Shown here one piece after another: positions 45,825 through 54,978 of a stretch of DNA of 64,000 nt. The DNA comes from an uncultured Desulfovibrio sp. (GTDB lineage: Bacteria > Desulfobacterota > Desulfovibrionia > Desulfovibrionales > Desulfovibrionaceae): contig CAJXRQ010000007.1 in the NCBI GenBank assembly GCA_913060505.1, positions 54,184-118,183 on the forward strand. The letters are read 5' to 3'. The notes beneath the pieces are model-generated. The model was not told the DNA's origin. It searched no databases and worked only from the letters and a program-made list of their open reading frames with translations. Made by a program: the position numbers and the translations under genes. How positions within the stretch are numbered: the first letter of the stretch is position 1; every line of letters begins with the position of its first letter.

Positions 45825-47024
45825 TTATATCTCCCTGAGCGCGGTTACGCAGGCCACAGCCTTGATACCTTTTTTTTCACCGGTAAAACCGAGTTTTTCC
45901 TCAGTGGTCGCCTTGACGTTGACCCGATCCGCATCAAGGCCCAACAAATTGGCAACGGTGCGCCGAATCTGTTTGGCATGCGGCGAGAGGCGCGGCGTCT
46001 GGGCGATGACGGTCAGGTCTGCATGCACGATACGGGCATGGGCCTTTTCCGCCAGGACCAACACCTCGCGCAACAGGATGGTGCTGTTTGCTCCATCCCA
46101 TGCCGGATCGCTATCCGGAAAATGGGTACCGATGTCTCCCTGTCCGATGCAGCCAAGAATTGCATCCATGAGCGCATGCAACAAGACATCGCCATCCGAA
46201 TGGGCCACGATATCCGGGCCGCCGGCAATGGGCACTCCTCCCAATACCATGGGGCGGTTGCCTCCGTAGCGGTGCACGTCATAACCCCACCCCGTGCAGG
46301 GAACAGTGGCCCTGGGTTCGCGTAATCGTTCCAGATCCTCGGGGGTGGTTATTTTGACGTTGCAGACATCGCCGTCAACCCAGCGGACCCCGGCAGGTCC
46401 TTCAGGTAGTCGCTCAAGCATGGAGGCGTCGTCGGTCACGTCCCAGCCATGGACCTCGGCCTGTGCATGGGCATGTTCAAGAATACTCCGCTCAAATGCC
46501 TGCGGCGTCTGCACGGCCCGCAAACTGCTACGATCCGGCGTGGAGCAAACGTTCCGCCCCTCGACCTTCTTGACCGTGTCGGTAACGGCAATAGCGGGAA
46601 TCACGCCCTGCGCTCCACTCTCCAGCTCATTCAGCAACGACTGGATCATGCCTGCCGGAGCAAAGGGACGGGCAGAGTCATGCACCAGCACGCCATCGCA
46701 TTCACGGGGCAGCGCGGCCAATCCGTTGCGGACGGAGTCCTGTCGGCGTTTTCCGCCAGCAACCACCTCGAAACGCAATCCGAGATCGTCGGTTTTGAAA
46801 AGATCCTTGACCCGGCGGCGCATGGCAACGAGATCGTCCTGCGGAAAGACGAACACAACACCACGGATACGCGCAATGCGCGAGAACGTCCGCGCCGAAT
46901 GCCAGAACAGGGGCACTCCCCGGTATTCCAGGTATTGCTTGCGCACTCCGGCGGCCTCTCCCATTCGGGAACCGCTTCCTGCAGCCAGCACGATGGCCCA
47001 AATATGGTCGAATCGACGTTCCAT
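45825..47024 (-). CDS. ispDF: Bifunctional IspD/IspF (MEP isoprenoid pathway)
   Basis: About 399 residues from the ATG at 47024; a GTG at 47063 is an alternative and neither site has an ideal ribosome site. The N-terminal half is IspD (AIVLAAGSGSRMG, then VLVHDSARPF): CTP-dependent addition to methylerythritol phosphate. The C-terminal half is IspF (GWGYDVHRYGGNRPMVLGG, then AHSDGDVLLHALMDAILG), which closes the cyclodiphosphate. Fusions of these non-consecutive steps are known in alpha-, epsilon- and some deltaproteobacteria. Confidence 0.93.
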   Translation of the reverse strand: MERRFDHIWAIVLAAGSGSRMGEAAGVRKQYLEYRGVPLFWHSARTFSRIARIRGVVFVFPQDDLVAMRRRVKDLFKTDDLGLRFEVVAGGKRRQDSVRNGLAALPRECDGVLVHDSARPFAPAGMIQSLLNELESGAQGVIPAIAVTDTVKKVEGRNVCSTPDRSSLRAVQTPQAFERSILEHAHAQAEVHGWDVTDDASMLERLPEGPAGVRWVDGDVCNVKITTPEDLERLREPRATVPCTGWGYDVHRYGGNRPMVLGGVPIAGGPDIVAHSDGDVLLHALMDAILGCIGQGDIGTHFPDSDPAWDGANSTILLREVLVLAEKAHARIVHADLTVIAQTPRLSPHAKQIRRTVANLLGLDADRVNVKATTEEKLGFTGEKKGIKAVACVTALREI

Positions 47025-47072
47025 GCCCTTGATTCCAAAGGTGCCCCAAAAGACACCTGACACGTAAAATTA

Positions 47073-47439
47073 ATGACGGAGCCGGACGGTAAGCCGGGTT
47101 CTGTCCCCCTTGCGGGGTGGCTGTCATTCCTCTAGGGCGACGGTCTCCCGCCGCCTCAAGCAACCTACCCGAAAACATCGGCCGGGCCGGCCTCAAACGC
47201 TTCCCTATTTGGTCTTGCTCCGGACGGGGTTTATCTGGCCGGATACGTTGCCGCACCCGCCGGTGGGCTCTTACCCCACCCTTTCACCCTTACCGCCCGG
47301 ACGAATCCGGGAGGCGGTCTACTCTCTGTGACACTTTCCGGGGATCGCTCCCCCTGGGAGTTACCCAGCGCCCTGCCCTGTGGAGCCCGGACTTTCCTCC
47401 CCGGCCAAAGGCCGCGGCGACAGCCTGTCCGACTCCGTC
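47073..47439 (-). ncRNA. rnpB: RNase P RNA (class A)
   Basis: On the minus strand the molecule opens GACGGAGTCGGACAGGCTGT and contains GAGGAAAGTCCGGGCTCC, the universal P4/CR-I motif, then ACAGAGAGTAGACC, GGGTGAAAGGGTGGGGTAAGA, and near the end the GACAGAACCCGGCTTA element. The 5' and 3' ends pair (GACGGAG with CTCCGTC). About 367 bases, the usual size. It processes tRNA 5' ends with the RnpA protein, which is not encoded here. Confidence 0.97.
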
Positions 47440-47445
47440 AATACT

Positions 47446-47474
47446 TATGTACGAATGTTCCGAGGTCCGGTCAA
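47446..47474 (-). promoter_or_regulatory. Sigma-70 promoter of rnpB
   Basis: TTGACC (47469-47474), a 17-base spacer and TACATA (47446-47451), with the RNA 5' end about 7 bases further on. Confidence 0.8.
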
Positions 47475-47487
47475 AACAAACCGGCGG

Positions 47488-48222
47488 CTATTCTACCTTG
47501 GAAGCCTCGGGAATATGTTCCTTCCAGTAAATCAAACGCTGGCAATTGGGGCAGCTCAAAATCTGCTGGCCCTTTTGCAGATCATTGTAGCTCTGCGGCG
47601 GAATCTTGATGTGGCAACCAGTGCACACGCCTTCCTCCACAGGAACGATGACCGGGTTGTCCAGTCGGGAACGGATGAATTCATAGCGGCCGAGAATCGG
47701 CGGCGGAACGACCTTGCAGGCCTTGTCGCGCTTCTTGTTCAAACCGCTCAGGGACTTTTGGGCCTTGGCGGTGCGTTCTTCAAGGTTGGCCTTTTTGGCG
47801 GCCAGATCTTCCTTGACCTCGGCAACTTCCTTCTCCAAGGCTTCCATGGCCTCGTCCTGGCGGGTCTGCTCTTCGCGCACGGCCGCAAAGTCATCTTCGC
47901 GACTGCGATTGAGCTTTTCAAGGCTATCCATCTCGCGCATCATCGCGTGGTATTCCTTGGTGTTGCTCGACATCATCAGCTTGTTCTTGCTCTTTTTGAT
48001 CTTGGCGCCATCTTCTTCGATTTCACCGCCGAGTTTCTTGCGCTGCTGCGCGAGCATGTCCAGCTTTTCCTCGATCTGGGTCTTGCGGTCCATCAGGGCC
48101 TGGAGCTGACCATCCAGCTCGGCCAACTCACGCGGGGCCGCGTCCAGATCTTCCTGAAGAACGATGATCTGATCGTCCACCCTCTGAAGAACAACCAGCT
48201 GCTCGATCTGCTTCTGATACAT
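47488..48222 (-). CDS. C4-type zinc-ribbon coiled-coil protein (CT398-like)
   Basis: 244 residues. Residues 1-180 form a long charged coiled coil (ELAELDGQLQALMDRK type heptads). The C-terminal ribbon has four cysteines in CTGCHIKIPP and LSCPNCQR. Such proteins are widespread and often sit beside the dinuclear-metal Nif3-family gene, as here. The role is not settled; binding of RNA, sigma-54 or a secretion component has been proposed for homologues. Confidence 0.85.
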   Translation of the reverse strand: MYQKQIEQLVVLQRVDDQIIVLQEDLDAAPRELAELDGQLQALMDRKTQIEEKLDMLAQQRKKLGGEIEEDGAKIKKSKNKLMMSSNTKEYHAMMREMDSLEKLNRSREDDFAAVREEQTRQDEAMEALEKEVAEVKEDLAAKKANLEERTAKAQKSLSGLNKKRDKACKVVPPPILGRYEFIRSRLDNPVIVPVEEGVCTGCHIKIPPQSYNDLQKGQQILSCPNCQRLIYWKEHIPEASKVE

Positions 48223-48338
48223 GTTGCTACCTCTTGACCTTATGTTTGCCGCATAATGCGAAAAACCGTTCAGACGCGCCGTTTTGCTTTACACGGGAAA
48301 CAGCACGCCGGGATACCTCATATTCAGAAACGGGCCGT

Positions 48339-49343
48339 CTACTTTCGTACATGAAAGCCAAACGGCTCGGTTCCCCTGAAAAAACGCACCTCAACCTGTT
48401 CAGACTCCAACTGTCCGGCCAAATTCTGGGCAGCCAGGCGCATCATTTCCTCTTCCAACGAAAAATGTCCCACGTCCACGACACACACAGGCGTCTCAAC
48501 TGCCTGATGATACTTCATGTCCCCGGTCACGAACACATCTGCCCCTGCTCCGGCCGCGGCGTCTACAAGCGAGGCTCCCGAGCCGCCACAATACGCCACG
48601 CGGGAAACAGTCTCCGGCACAGGTCCGCAGACAGTAAACACGTCACGATCCACAAGACCTTGCAGTTCGACCATGAACGCGTCCCAGCCCAGTGGTTCCG
48701 GAAGGTTTCCAACCTGTCCGAATCCCACGGCACGTCCGGGCGCTTCCAGCGCACGAATATAGTATTCCGGGCTGGAGCCAAGCGTAAATTCAAGAGCCGA
48801 ACGCGCTTCGGCCCAGTGCTCGCGATCACAAACGAGCCGGACCTCGCCAGCCGCGCTCTGGCTTACACTGTGCATTCCCGGACGCTCGGTCCACATCTCC
48901 GCCTCTTCCCGGCTGAAAGTGCGCGGAGAATAAAACGACACTTCCACGGGAGCATACTCGTGGGCAGTGTCCAAAATTTTCACATCGTTCAAATCAAGCC
49001 GTTCGCCCAGCCAGAACGCAGGCCCGGACGGAGTGCAATCCAGCGAGGTATGGGCCGCATACAGCCACGCTCCGGAGCGCATGACCATGCGCACCACGTC
49101 CGTAAACCGGTTCTGCGCCCCAAGTCCTTTGGGCTTCATGTACAGGGGATGGTGGGTCAGCACGACCTCCGCACCCCAGTCCAGACAGGCCCGGATCATC
49201 TCCGGCGTGGGTTCGAGACACACGCCAACCTTGGAGCATTCCGCGATTTCACCGATGACCTGAATGCCGGAATTGTCCCAAGAAGATTGAAATCGCTCAG
49301 GAGCCAACTGTCGAAAAATCGACATTATATCCAATGATTTCAT
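48339..49343 (-). CDS. Nif3-like (DUF34/YbgI) dinuclear metal protein
   Basis: 334 residues from the ATG at 49343, with GAGGAG 11 bases upstream; a GTG 12 bases earlier is too close to that site. Features: the opening FQSSWDNSGIQ, then HHPLYMKP, AAHTSLDC and the late GDMKYHQAVE, which together bind two metals in YbgI-type hexamers. The substrate is debated. It lies 116 bases upstream of the zinc-ribbon gene. Confidence 0.9.
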   Translation of the reverse strand: MKSLDIMSIFRQLAPERFQSSWDNSGIQVIGEIAECSKVGVCLEPTPEMIRACLDWGAEVVLTHHPLYMKPKGLGAQNRFTDVVRMVMRSGAWLYAAHTSLDCTPSGPAFWLGERLDLNDVKILDTAHEYAPVEVSFYSPRTFSREEAEMWTERPGMHSVSQSAAGEVRLVCDREHWAEARSALEFTLGSSPEYYIRALEAPGRAVGFGQVGNLPEPLGWDAFMVELQGLVDRDVFTVCGPVPETVSRVAYCGGSGASLVDAAAGAGADVFVTGDMKYHQAVETPVCVVDVGHFSLEEEMMRLAAQNLAGQLESEQVEVRFFRGTEPFGFHVRK

Positions 49344-49370
49344 ATACTTACGCACTCCTCACGTAAAGAA

Positions 49371-49404
49371 GATGCTCCCCTAGGGTATCCCCTGGGGGAG
49401 CATC
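49371..49404. repeat. Long inverted repeat between tRNA-Met and the Nif3 gene
   Basis: GATGCTCCCC at 49371-49380 is perfectly inverted at 49395-49404, with a second short pairing GGGTATCCC inside. It lacks a good T run and lies about 115 bases after the tRNA. It could end the tRNA transcript or regulate the downstream gene. Confidence 0.5.
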
Positions 49405-49519
49405 ATTGCCTTCTTCAGCCCTCGTGATGCGGATGAGGGTTTCAAGGGGGAAGGGTGTCAGACGATTGATCAAGTCCGGCAAATGTCTTCCTCGTGTCTC
49501 CTTTGCAGTGGGAGAAAAA

Positions 49520-49595
49520 TGGTGGGCCAACCAGGATTCGAACCTGGGACCGACCGGTTATGAGCCGGTGGCTCTGCCAACTGAGCTACTGGCCC
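49520..49595 (-). tRNA. tRNA-Met (anticodon CAT)
   Basis: 76 bases with CCA encoded: seven-pair acceptor stem (GGGCCAG), D-arm TAGCTCAGTTGGCAGAGC, anticodon stem CCGGC/GCCGG type with loop CTCATAA, T-arm GTTCGAATC. The body resembles elongator tRNA-Met. A CAT anticodon can also belong to lysidine-modified tRNA-Ile, which cannot be excluded by eye. Confidence 0.93.
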
Positions 49596-49613
49596 ACGCT
49601 TCGGAGCAGACTT

Positions 49614-49642
49614 GTGTATGCAGATTCAGGGTTGTTTGTCAA
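49614..49642 (-). promoter_or_regulatory. Sigma-70 promoter of tRNA-Met
   Basis: Perfect TTGACA (49637-49642), 17-base spacer, TACACA (49614-49619). The -35 box overlaps the stop codon of the upstream heptose adenylyltransferase gene. Confidence 0.75.
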
Positions 49643-50124
49643 GCCCCCTTGCGTATACGCTCAAGCAAAAACGTGGTGGAAAAACCTTCGATCAGCGGCA
49701 GGCTGCGGACCTCGCCGCCCGATTCTTCAACCTCGGCCCGGCCCACAATGTTTTCCGGTGTCCAATCGCCACCCTTGACCAAAACCTGTGGCCGGACAGC
49801 CTTGACAAGTTCCAGCGGCGTGTCCTCATGAAAGACGATCACATAGTCCACGCAAGCCAGACCGGCCAACACAAAGGCCCGATGTTCCTGAGGGTTCACC
49901 GGGCGGTCATCGCCCTTGCCCAGCCTGCGCACGGATTCGTCACTATTCAGGCCAAGCACCAAAACGTCGCCGAGGGCGCGGGCACGGGACAACAAATCCA
50001 CATGCCCCGGATGCAGGATGTCGAAACAGCCGTTGGTGAACACGATACGCTGCCCCTTATGCAGGGCGCGCTTTTTCTTCAAAAAACTCTGAATGCTCAC
50101 GAGCTTTGGATTGTCAGGCAGCAT
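49639..50124 (-). CDS. rfaE2: D-glycero-beta-D-manno-heptose 1-phosphate adenylyltransferase
   Basis: 161 residues, the length of the stand-alone adenylyltransferase half of HldE. The nucleotidyltransferase signature [16 protein letters not shown] is near residue 30. It makes ADP-heptose for the LPS inner core, linking to the GT9 heptosyltransferase-like gene at 13.8 kb. The kinase half is not encoded nearby. Its stop codon overlaps the tRNA-Met promoter. Confidence 0.92.
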   Translation of the reverse strand: MLPDNPKLVSIQSFLKKKRALHKGQRIVFTNGCFDILHPGHVDLLSRARALGDVLVLGLNSDESVRRLGKGDDRPVNPQEHRAFVLAGLACVDYVIVFHEDTPLELVKAVRPQVLVKGGDWTPENIVGRAEVEESGGEVRSLPLIEGFSTTFLLERIRKGA

Positions 50125-50145
50125 ATTTTCTCCTCTGGGACCGAC

Positions 50146-50913
50146 TCAGGTCCGGGGCTTGAGGCTCGCACTGGAGCGGAAAAGCATCAACTCCAGCCAA
50201 TCCATGCCGAAATCAAGAGCGGCCTCGTCGTCTTCCATGATGGCCGCCTGACGGTCCTCGGGAACGTCTACACGATCAAACATATGCATTTCCCCGATCA
50301 TACGCCGGAAATCGTCAAGCTGATACAACGCAAGCATGACCATATGCACCACCTGATCGGGCAAGGCTTTGCCTGTCTCCTTCCAGCGGGCCAACAGGTT
50401 CATGTACTTGTCATTGTACTCCACATAGATTTCAAAGCCCTGATCCTTGAGCCACGTTTCCGACGTCCATTCCGTGGACTCCTCAAAACCGCGACAGTGC
50501 GGCTCCTGCACCACGAAAAACTGCTCCAGCACACCGCCCTCTCCGTCCGGGCGGGTTGCCCTGCCCAGGGGATAGGTGCGGCACGCACCCGGCCTGTTCT
50601 GATATACCGAACAGCCCTTTTCGCGCACAAAAGGGCAACTGCGTTTGGCATTGTCCGTCATGCGCAGATGCAGCAGCGGAAACCGGGTATCAGGCATGAC
50701 ATCCACACTACAGTGGGAATGCATGAAATCGCGGCTGGACATGTCCAGTTCCCGACACAGGCGCAACACGTCGTAAGGCGTAAGTACCAGTTGCAAATCG
50801 CCGCAACATTCGTTGAAACAGGAAATGCCGGGATAGCATTTAAAACAAAAAGCCTTACCCTTTTTCAGTTCAGGCAGGCTTTCGAGAAATTCCTTGGTCT
50901 GGTCCGTACTCAT
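50146..50913 (-). CDS. YkgJ family cysteine-cluster protein
   Basis: 255 residues from the ATG at 50913 (GGAGAG upstream). Conserved cysteines are in FKCYPGISCFNECCGDL at the start and in CPFVREKGCSVYQNRPGACRTYPLG further on, the pattern of the zinc or iron-sulfur cluster (UPF0153/YkgJ) family. Function unknown. Lies 21 bases before rfaE2 on the same strand. Confidence 0.9.
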   Translation of the reverse strand: MSTDQTKEFLESLPELKKGKAFCFKCYPGISCFNECCGDLQLVLTPYDVLRLCRELDMSSRDFMHSHCSVDVMPDTRFPLLHLRMTDNAKRSCPFVREKGCSVYQNRPGACRTYPLGRATRPDGEGGVLEQFFVVQEPHCRGFEESTEWTSETWLKDQGFEIYVEYNDKYMNLLARWKETGKALPDQVVHMVMLALYQLDDFRRMIGEMHMFDRVDVPEDRQAAIMEDDEAALDFGMDWLELMLFRSSASLKPRT

Positions 50914-51024
50914 AACGTCTCTCCGTTTCGAAAACATACGGCCGCGCCGTACGCCTTGCCGCCTGATCTCCATTTTCGTGCCTGCGCAGTGGTATACGCT
51001 TGTTCCGCGTATGGCAAGGCTGCG

Positions 51025-52689
51025 TCAGCCCATCATGCCGTCCAGGGTGCGCATCTTGCGCAGCAAGTCCTCTTCCAGCAACGCAAGTCCGGCCTGCTCC
51101 GCTTCAACAAGATCGGCACGCCTGTGCATGGCCTGCATCTTGTAGCGGTTGCCCAGCGCATTTCCCTCTTCCGGCCCGGACAAACGCGAAGCGGCTCCCG
51201 AACGTTTTTTGTGCAAAACCCGCAAATGACCGGTATAGACCGGAAACATCCCGGCTTCGCACAAACGCAGGTCATGTTCAAAGTCGTCATACTGGCTCGG
51301 GGAAAGATGAATGGAAAAATCACCGGCCTGAAGCAGCCGTTCCGTACGGAAGAGATGGCAGCATCCTGTGACGGAAGCGCAAGGACGCATGTAGTCGAAC
51401 AGCCCGGAATCAATGCCCTGAATATGCAGGTCCGAAAGCCTGAAGGGATTTGGGGCCAAACTGGATGTGGTTGCTCCCGCAGGATCCTGCAAGGCCAATT
51501 GCCCGTCGGCATGCTGCATGAACAGTGGTTGGGCATGATCCACGACCTTGCACCCCCACACTCCGGCATCCGGATACAGTTCCACCGCAGCTCCAAAGCA
51601 GGAAAGCCAGTCCGTTGGCAGTTCCACGTCGTCGTCCAGATAAATGACGAAATCGCTCTGCCGCACTTCGGGCAGGTGCATAAGCCAATTGCGCGCCGCA
51701 GGAGCACCAATGTTCACGGGCAGGGTCACGATCCGCATGCGCTCTTCTCCAAAACGCAACTGCCATGAACCGAGTACCTCCGCAGTACGATCCGTGGAGC
51801 CGTTGTCCAGCACCACCAGACGGGCCGAGCCAAGGTCCGACGAATACAGGTGCTTCAAGGTCGCATCCAGCTCCACGTCCTTGTTCCATGAATATAGAAG
51901 AATCACGACGTCCCCCTCCAGAGGGACGCGCTTTGCACCCACGCCATGCGCCAGATCATAAGTGCGCAGAATCAGGCTGGTGTTCCATGGCGTTTTCGCA
52001 AGAGCCTGCAAAAACAGTTTCGAAGCCTGATCCCTCTTCCCGGCATCCAGCAGGCAAAGTCCGGTGGACATATGCCCGTAGCCAGAGCCAAAAGCGTTCC
52101 CCGTGTTACGGGCCAGACTTTGGGCGGATGCGCATTCGCCGGACATACGGTCGAACATCAGTCCCAGCGCAGTCCGCACAGGTCCAAGACCATCTTCCTC
52201 GGCAGGTTCGGCAAGCACCGGGGCCAACATCTCGGCAACCCAATCCATGCTTGCTCCCACCACGCCGTTGACCAACGCCTGTTCCCGCCAATACAGATTA
52301 TCCGGCTGTTTTTCAGACTCGTGTTCAACGAACACACGAATTTTCTCAAAATTCCGGCGACTGCGGAGATGGGCGAAATAAGAAATATTGTCCGGTGCCT
52401 GCCACCGTGCCGCCACGGCCTGCAAGGCTTCAAGCGTGGGGTCGGGCAACACTCCGCGAACACGGGCATCCCCCAACAGCTGGTGCGCCATATTCCCGTC
52501 CAGCGGGTTGTCCGCAAAGGCCGTTTGCAACAGCCCGGCAGCCACCGGCTCCAGCGCGGGAACGTTTTCCTGCATGCACAGTCCGGCAACGTCCAGCAGA
52601 TGCATACGGCCGGTACAGCCCCAAAGCAGCTTGCGACGGACGGATTCAGGCAAATTCGCCCAGCAGGAACACAGCACACCGTCAGCCAT
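51025..52689 (-). CDS. Family 2 glycosyltransferase with helical N-terminal region
   Basis: 554 residues from the ATG at 52689 (GGAG 6 bases upstream), overlapping the end of the preceding gene by 8 bases. Residues 1-250 are helical and may be a TPR-like scaffold. The GT2 domain follows: VVILLYSWNKDVELDATL, then RLVVLDNGSTDRT, then the DxD motif YLDDDVELPTDW. The C-terminal part has LHKKRSG and other basic patches. It probably works with the deacetylase-transferase fusion encoded upstream in making or modifying a surface glycan. Confidence 0.85.
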   Translation of the reverse strand: MADGVLCSCWANLPESVRRKLLWGCTGRMHLLDVAGLCMQENVPALEPVAAGLLQTAFADNPLDGNMAHQLLGDARVRGVLPDPTLEALQAVAARWQAPDNISYFAHLRSRRNFEKIRVFVEHESEKQPDNLYWREQALVNGVVGASMDWVAEMLAPVLAEPAEEDGLGPVRTALGLMFDRMSGECASAQSLARNTGNAFGSGYGHMSTGLCLLDAGKRDQASKLFLQALAKTPWNTSLILRTYDLAHGVGAKRVPLEGDVVILLYSWNKDVELDATLKHLYSSDLGSARLVVLDNGSTDRTAEVLGSWQLRFGEERMRIVTLPVNIGAPAARNWLMHLPEVRQSDFVIYLDDDVELPTDWLSCFGAAVELYPDAGVWGCKVVDHAQPLFMQHADGQLALQDPAGATTSSLAPNPFRLSDLHIQGIDSGLFDYMRPCASVTGCCHLFRTERLLQAGDFSIHLSPSQYDDFEHDLRLCEAGMFPVYTGHLRVLHKKRSGAASRLSGPEEGNALGNRYKMQAMHRRADLVEAEQAGLALLEEDLLRKMRTLDGMMG

Positions 52690-54811
52690 GCATTTCTCCG
52701 TGGTCATGGTCTTCGAAATTGGGCAATTCGACCTTTTGCGCAGCCACAGCGTCTATTGCCAATGGATCCAGACGGGAAAAGCCCTGATACACACTCATAA
52801 GATTCGCGGCCTTGTGCCGGGGCAGGAGCAAATCACGGACAATGCGATGGTTGATGATGCCCATACGCAAACGCAAAGTAAAATTGTCAGCCAATTCCCG
52901 CATACGTCGGCCAATGGCGGCACTGTCCCCGATTTCGCACAAAAAGCCGTTCACACCGTCACGCACCAGCTCGGGCATGCCGCCTGCCTTGGTGCATATA
53001 ACGGGCAGGCCGAGGTCAAATGCCTCGATCAGGGTATTGGGCAGACTCTCCATGCGCGAAGAGACCACCAGCATATCCGCATGGCGCATCTCTTCCAGCA
53101 CTTCGTCATGCGGCAGGCGTCCGGGCAAAGAAAGCCGCTCGCGCACGGCAGCGAACTGCGGCAAGGCCAACTGCTTCTCCAAAGCCGGAGAGGCGAGTCC
53201 GCCCACGCCCACAAATTCCACGTCCTGCACAGGCCCGGCTTCGGCAAATACCCGGCAGGCGTCGATAAAGGTATCAAATCCCTTGGCGGGAGCCTTGTTG
53301 CCGACGTAGAGAATACGCATGGACCGCTTGTGGCGAGGCTTCGGTTCACCGGAATCCGGGCCGTTGTAGGCGTTGTAAACCACATTCAGGCGGCTTTCGA
53401 GCACATGGTACTTGCGCAAGACATCCGCACACTTTGCGGAATTGCAAATCACTCCGTTGCTCAGGGCCGTCCAAAGAAAAAACACCGCGTTGGGGCGCGA
53501 AATCACACCGCGATTGATGAACAGTTTGAATTTCGCACCCATGAGGCGGGCAATGACGCCCATCTTGTATGCACGGTTGTGGAAGGAATGGACCACATCG
53601 ATTCCCTCGCGCCGGACCAGATCGCGCAGGAAACGACCGGCACGCACATAATGACGGAATCCGTCAAACGGTATCACCGTAATGCCTTGCTCCCCGGCAA
53701 AGGCATCGTTCAGCACCGAATCCGAAGCAAGCAGCACAAAAACCCGTAGCCCCATATCCCGCATGGCCAAGGCATTGTTGATCATCTGACGGCTTCCGCC
53801 CGAAAGCTTGTCGGAATCCGTGGCGTAAAGCACCGAGGAAATCTCCGGCTTTTTGCGATAGAATTTGAAACAGACACGGGCCGAAGTTTCCCCTGAATAC
53901 ATGCGCAGCCGCTGGCGTATCCATGATCCGGTCTTGCAGGACCCCACGCCGAGCCTATGGATGCGATAGGGATTGGTGCCCCGGCAATTGGGACCGCGCT
54001 CCAGAGTAAACGCCCCGGCATAACCGGTCCTTTTCAATTCTTCTTCGGCTACGGAATCAAAATGTCCCCACGGCCAGCAGAACAGCTGTTCGCCGCCGCC
54101 GGTCAACTCGCGAATGCGGCGCATGCTTCGCGAAAAGTCCTTGCGGCAAAACGCCCGTCTCTCATCGGTGGAACGCATGTGGAATGAAGGTGATCCCGAC
54201 CCGTCAAAAACAGGCCAGAACCCATTGTGTACATAGGCACTGCCCACAGGAAAGGTCGGCCATCCCGGGTTCAGGGCCGGATAAATGCATGAGGCCGCCC
54301 AATGGGCTTTGTGGTGGCCCACGTCAACTTTCCGGTCCATGTTTATGTAACACCCCTGATGTCGGCAACCGTGGGCATGGACTTCCATCCCCCTGTCCAA
54401 AAGGGCCCGGATCTCGGACTCGGTCATGAACTGGGAATAGTCCTGCTCCATATACGCCATACGGAAGCCATTCTTGAGCGGCTGCATGGCCGGGGCGTCC
54501 GCAAGAGTCCGCACCGGGCCGGGGCGGGTAAAATCGGTGAGCGCAAAAAACACGCCGGTCATGGACCGCTTTTCCAATTCGGGAACCGCGTAAAGCCAAT
54601 TGCTTATATGCCCGTCGTCAAAAGTAAGCACCACGCTCTTGCGGGGCATGCGTAATTCTCCGCGAAGCCCCCGCATAAGGTCTCTGGCCGATATGGTATG
54701 ATACCCGGCATCCGCAATGGCATCGAGATGCTCCCCGAACAGCTTCGGGGAATGACCGTCTACATCGCTGATACTATGATAGCAGAGCACAGGAACGCTG
54801 CTGCGAAACAT
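52682..54811 (-). CDS. Polysaccharide deacetylase (NodB)-GT4 glycosyltransferase fusion
   Basis: 709 residues. Residues 1-320 form a NodB-type deacetylase: VPVLCYHSISD, then the metal-binding VVLTFDDGHISN, then the later HGCRHQGCY and FCWPWGHFD. Residues 345-690 form a GT4 domain beginning VLYATDSDKLSGGSRQMINNALAM and carrying SRMESLPNTLIEAFDLGLP. One chain would therefore de-N-acetylate and glycosylate, or the two parts act on a shared substrate. No signal peptide is seen, so both parts appear cytoplasmic, which is odd for NodB enzymes that usually act outside. Followed by the GT2 gene with an 8-base overlap. Confidence 0.88.
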   Translation of the reverse strand: MFRSSVPVLCYHSISDVDGHSPKLFGEHLDAIADAGYHTISARDLMRGLRGELRMPRKSVVLTFDDGHISNWLYAVPELEKRSMTGVFFALTDFTRPGPVRTLADAPAMQPLKNGFRMAYMEQDYSQFMTESEIRALLDRGMEVHAHGCRHQGCYINMDRKVDVGHHKAHWAASCIYPALNPGWPTFPVGSAYVHNGFWPVFDGSGSPSFHMRSTDERRAFCRKDFSRSMRRIRELTGGGEQLFCWPWGHFDSVAEEELKRTGYAGAFTLERGPNCRGTNPYRIHRLGVGSCKTGSWIRQRLRMYSGETSARVCFKFYRKKPEISSVLYATDSDKLSGGSRQMINNALAMRDMGLRVFVLLASDSVLNDAFAGEQGITVIPFDGFRHYVRAGRFLRDLVRREGIDVVHSFHNRAYKMGVIARLMGAKFKLFINRGVISRPNAVFFLWTALSNGVICNSAKCADVLRKYHVLESRLNVVYNAYNGPDSGEPKPRHKRSMRILYVGNKAPAKGFDTFIDACRVFAEAGPVQDVEFVGVGGLASPALEKQLALPQFAAVRERLSLPGRLPHDEVLEEMRHADMLVVSSRMESLPNTLIEAFDLGLPVICTKAGGMPELVRDGVNGFLCEIGDSAAIGRRMRELADNFTLRLRMGIINHRIVRDLLLPRHKAANLMSVYQGFSRLDPLAIDAVAAQKVELPNFEDHDHGEMHG

Positions 54812-54978
54812 GATATATATTCTCTCTCTTCAGCCGCACGATACGCGGCGTATTGATCGTCATGAAATGAATCACACAGTGGTATCAGAAGCCCGAAATA
54901 CGGGCAAGAACGGTCAGCCTACACCTCATGCAGTAAAATTATTGAAATATGTCCGGGATCTGGATAATAGAAGTCATC

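Noticed and set aside
47110..47609. Plus-strand frames across 47.1-47.6 kb
   Set aside because: They lie over RNase P RNA, whose conserved core is unmistakable on the minus strand.
49612..51768. 718-residue plus-strand open frame
   Set aside because: It is antisense to rfaE2, the YkgJ gene and the GT2 gene, all with clear family motifs on the minus strand.
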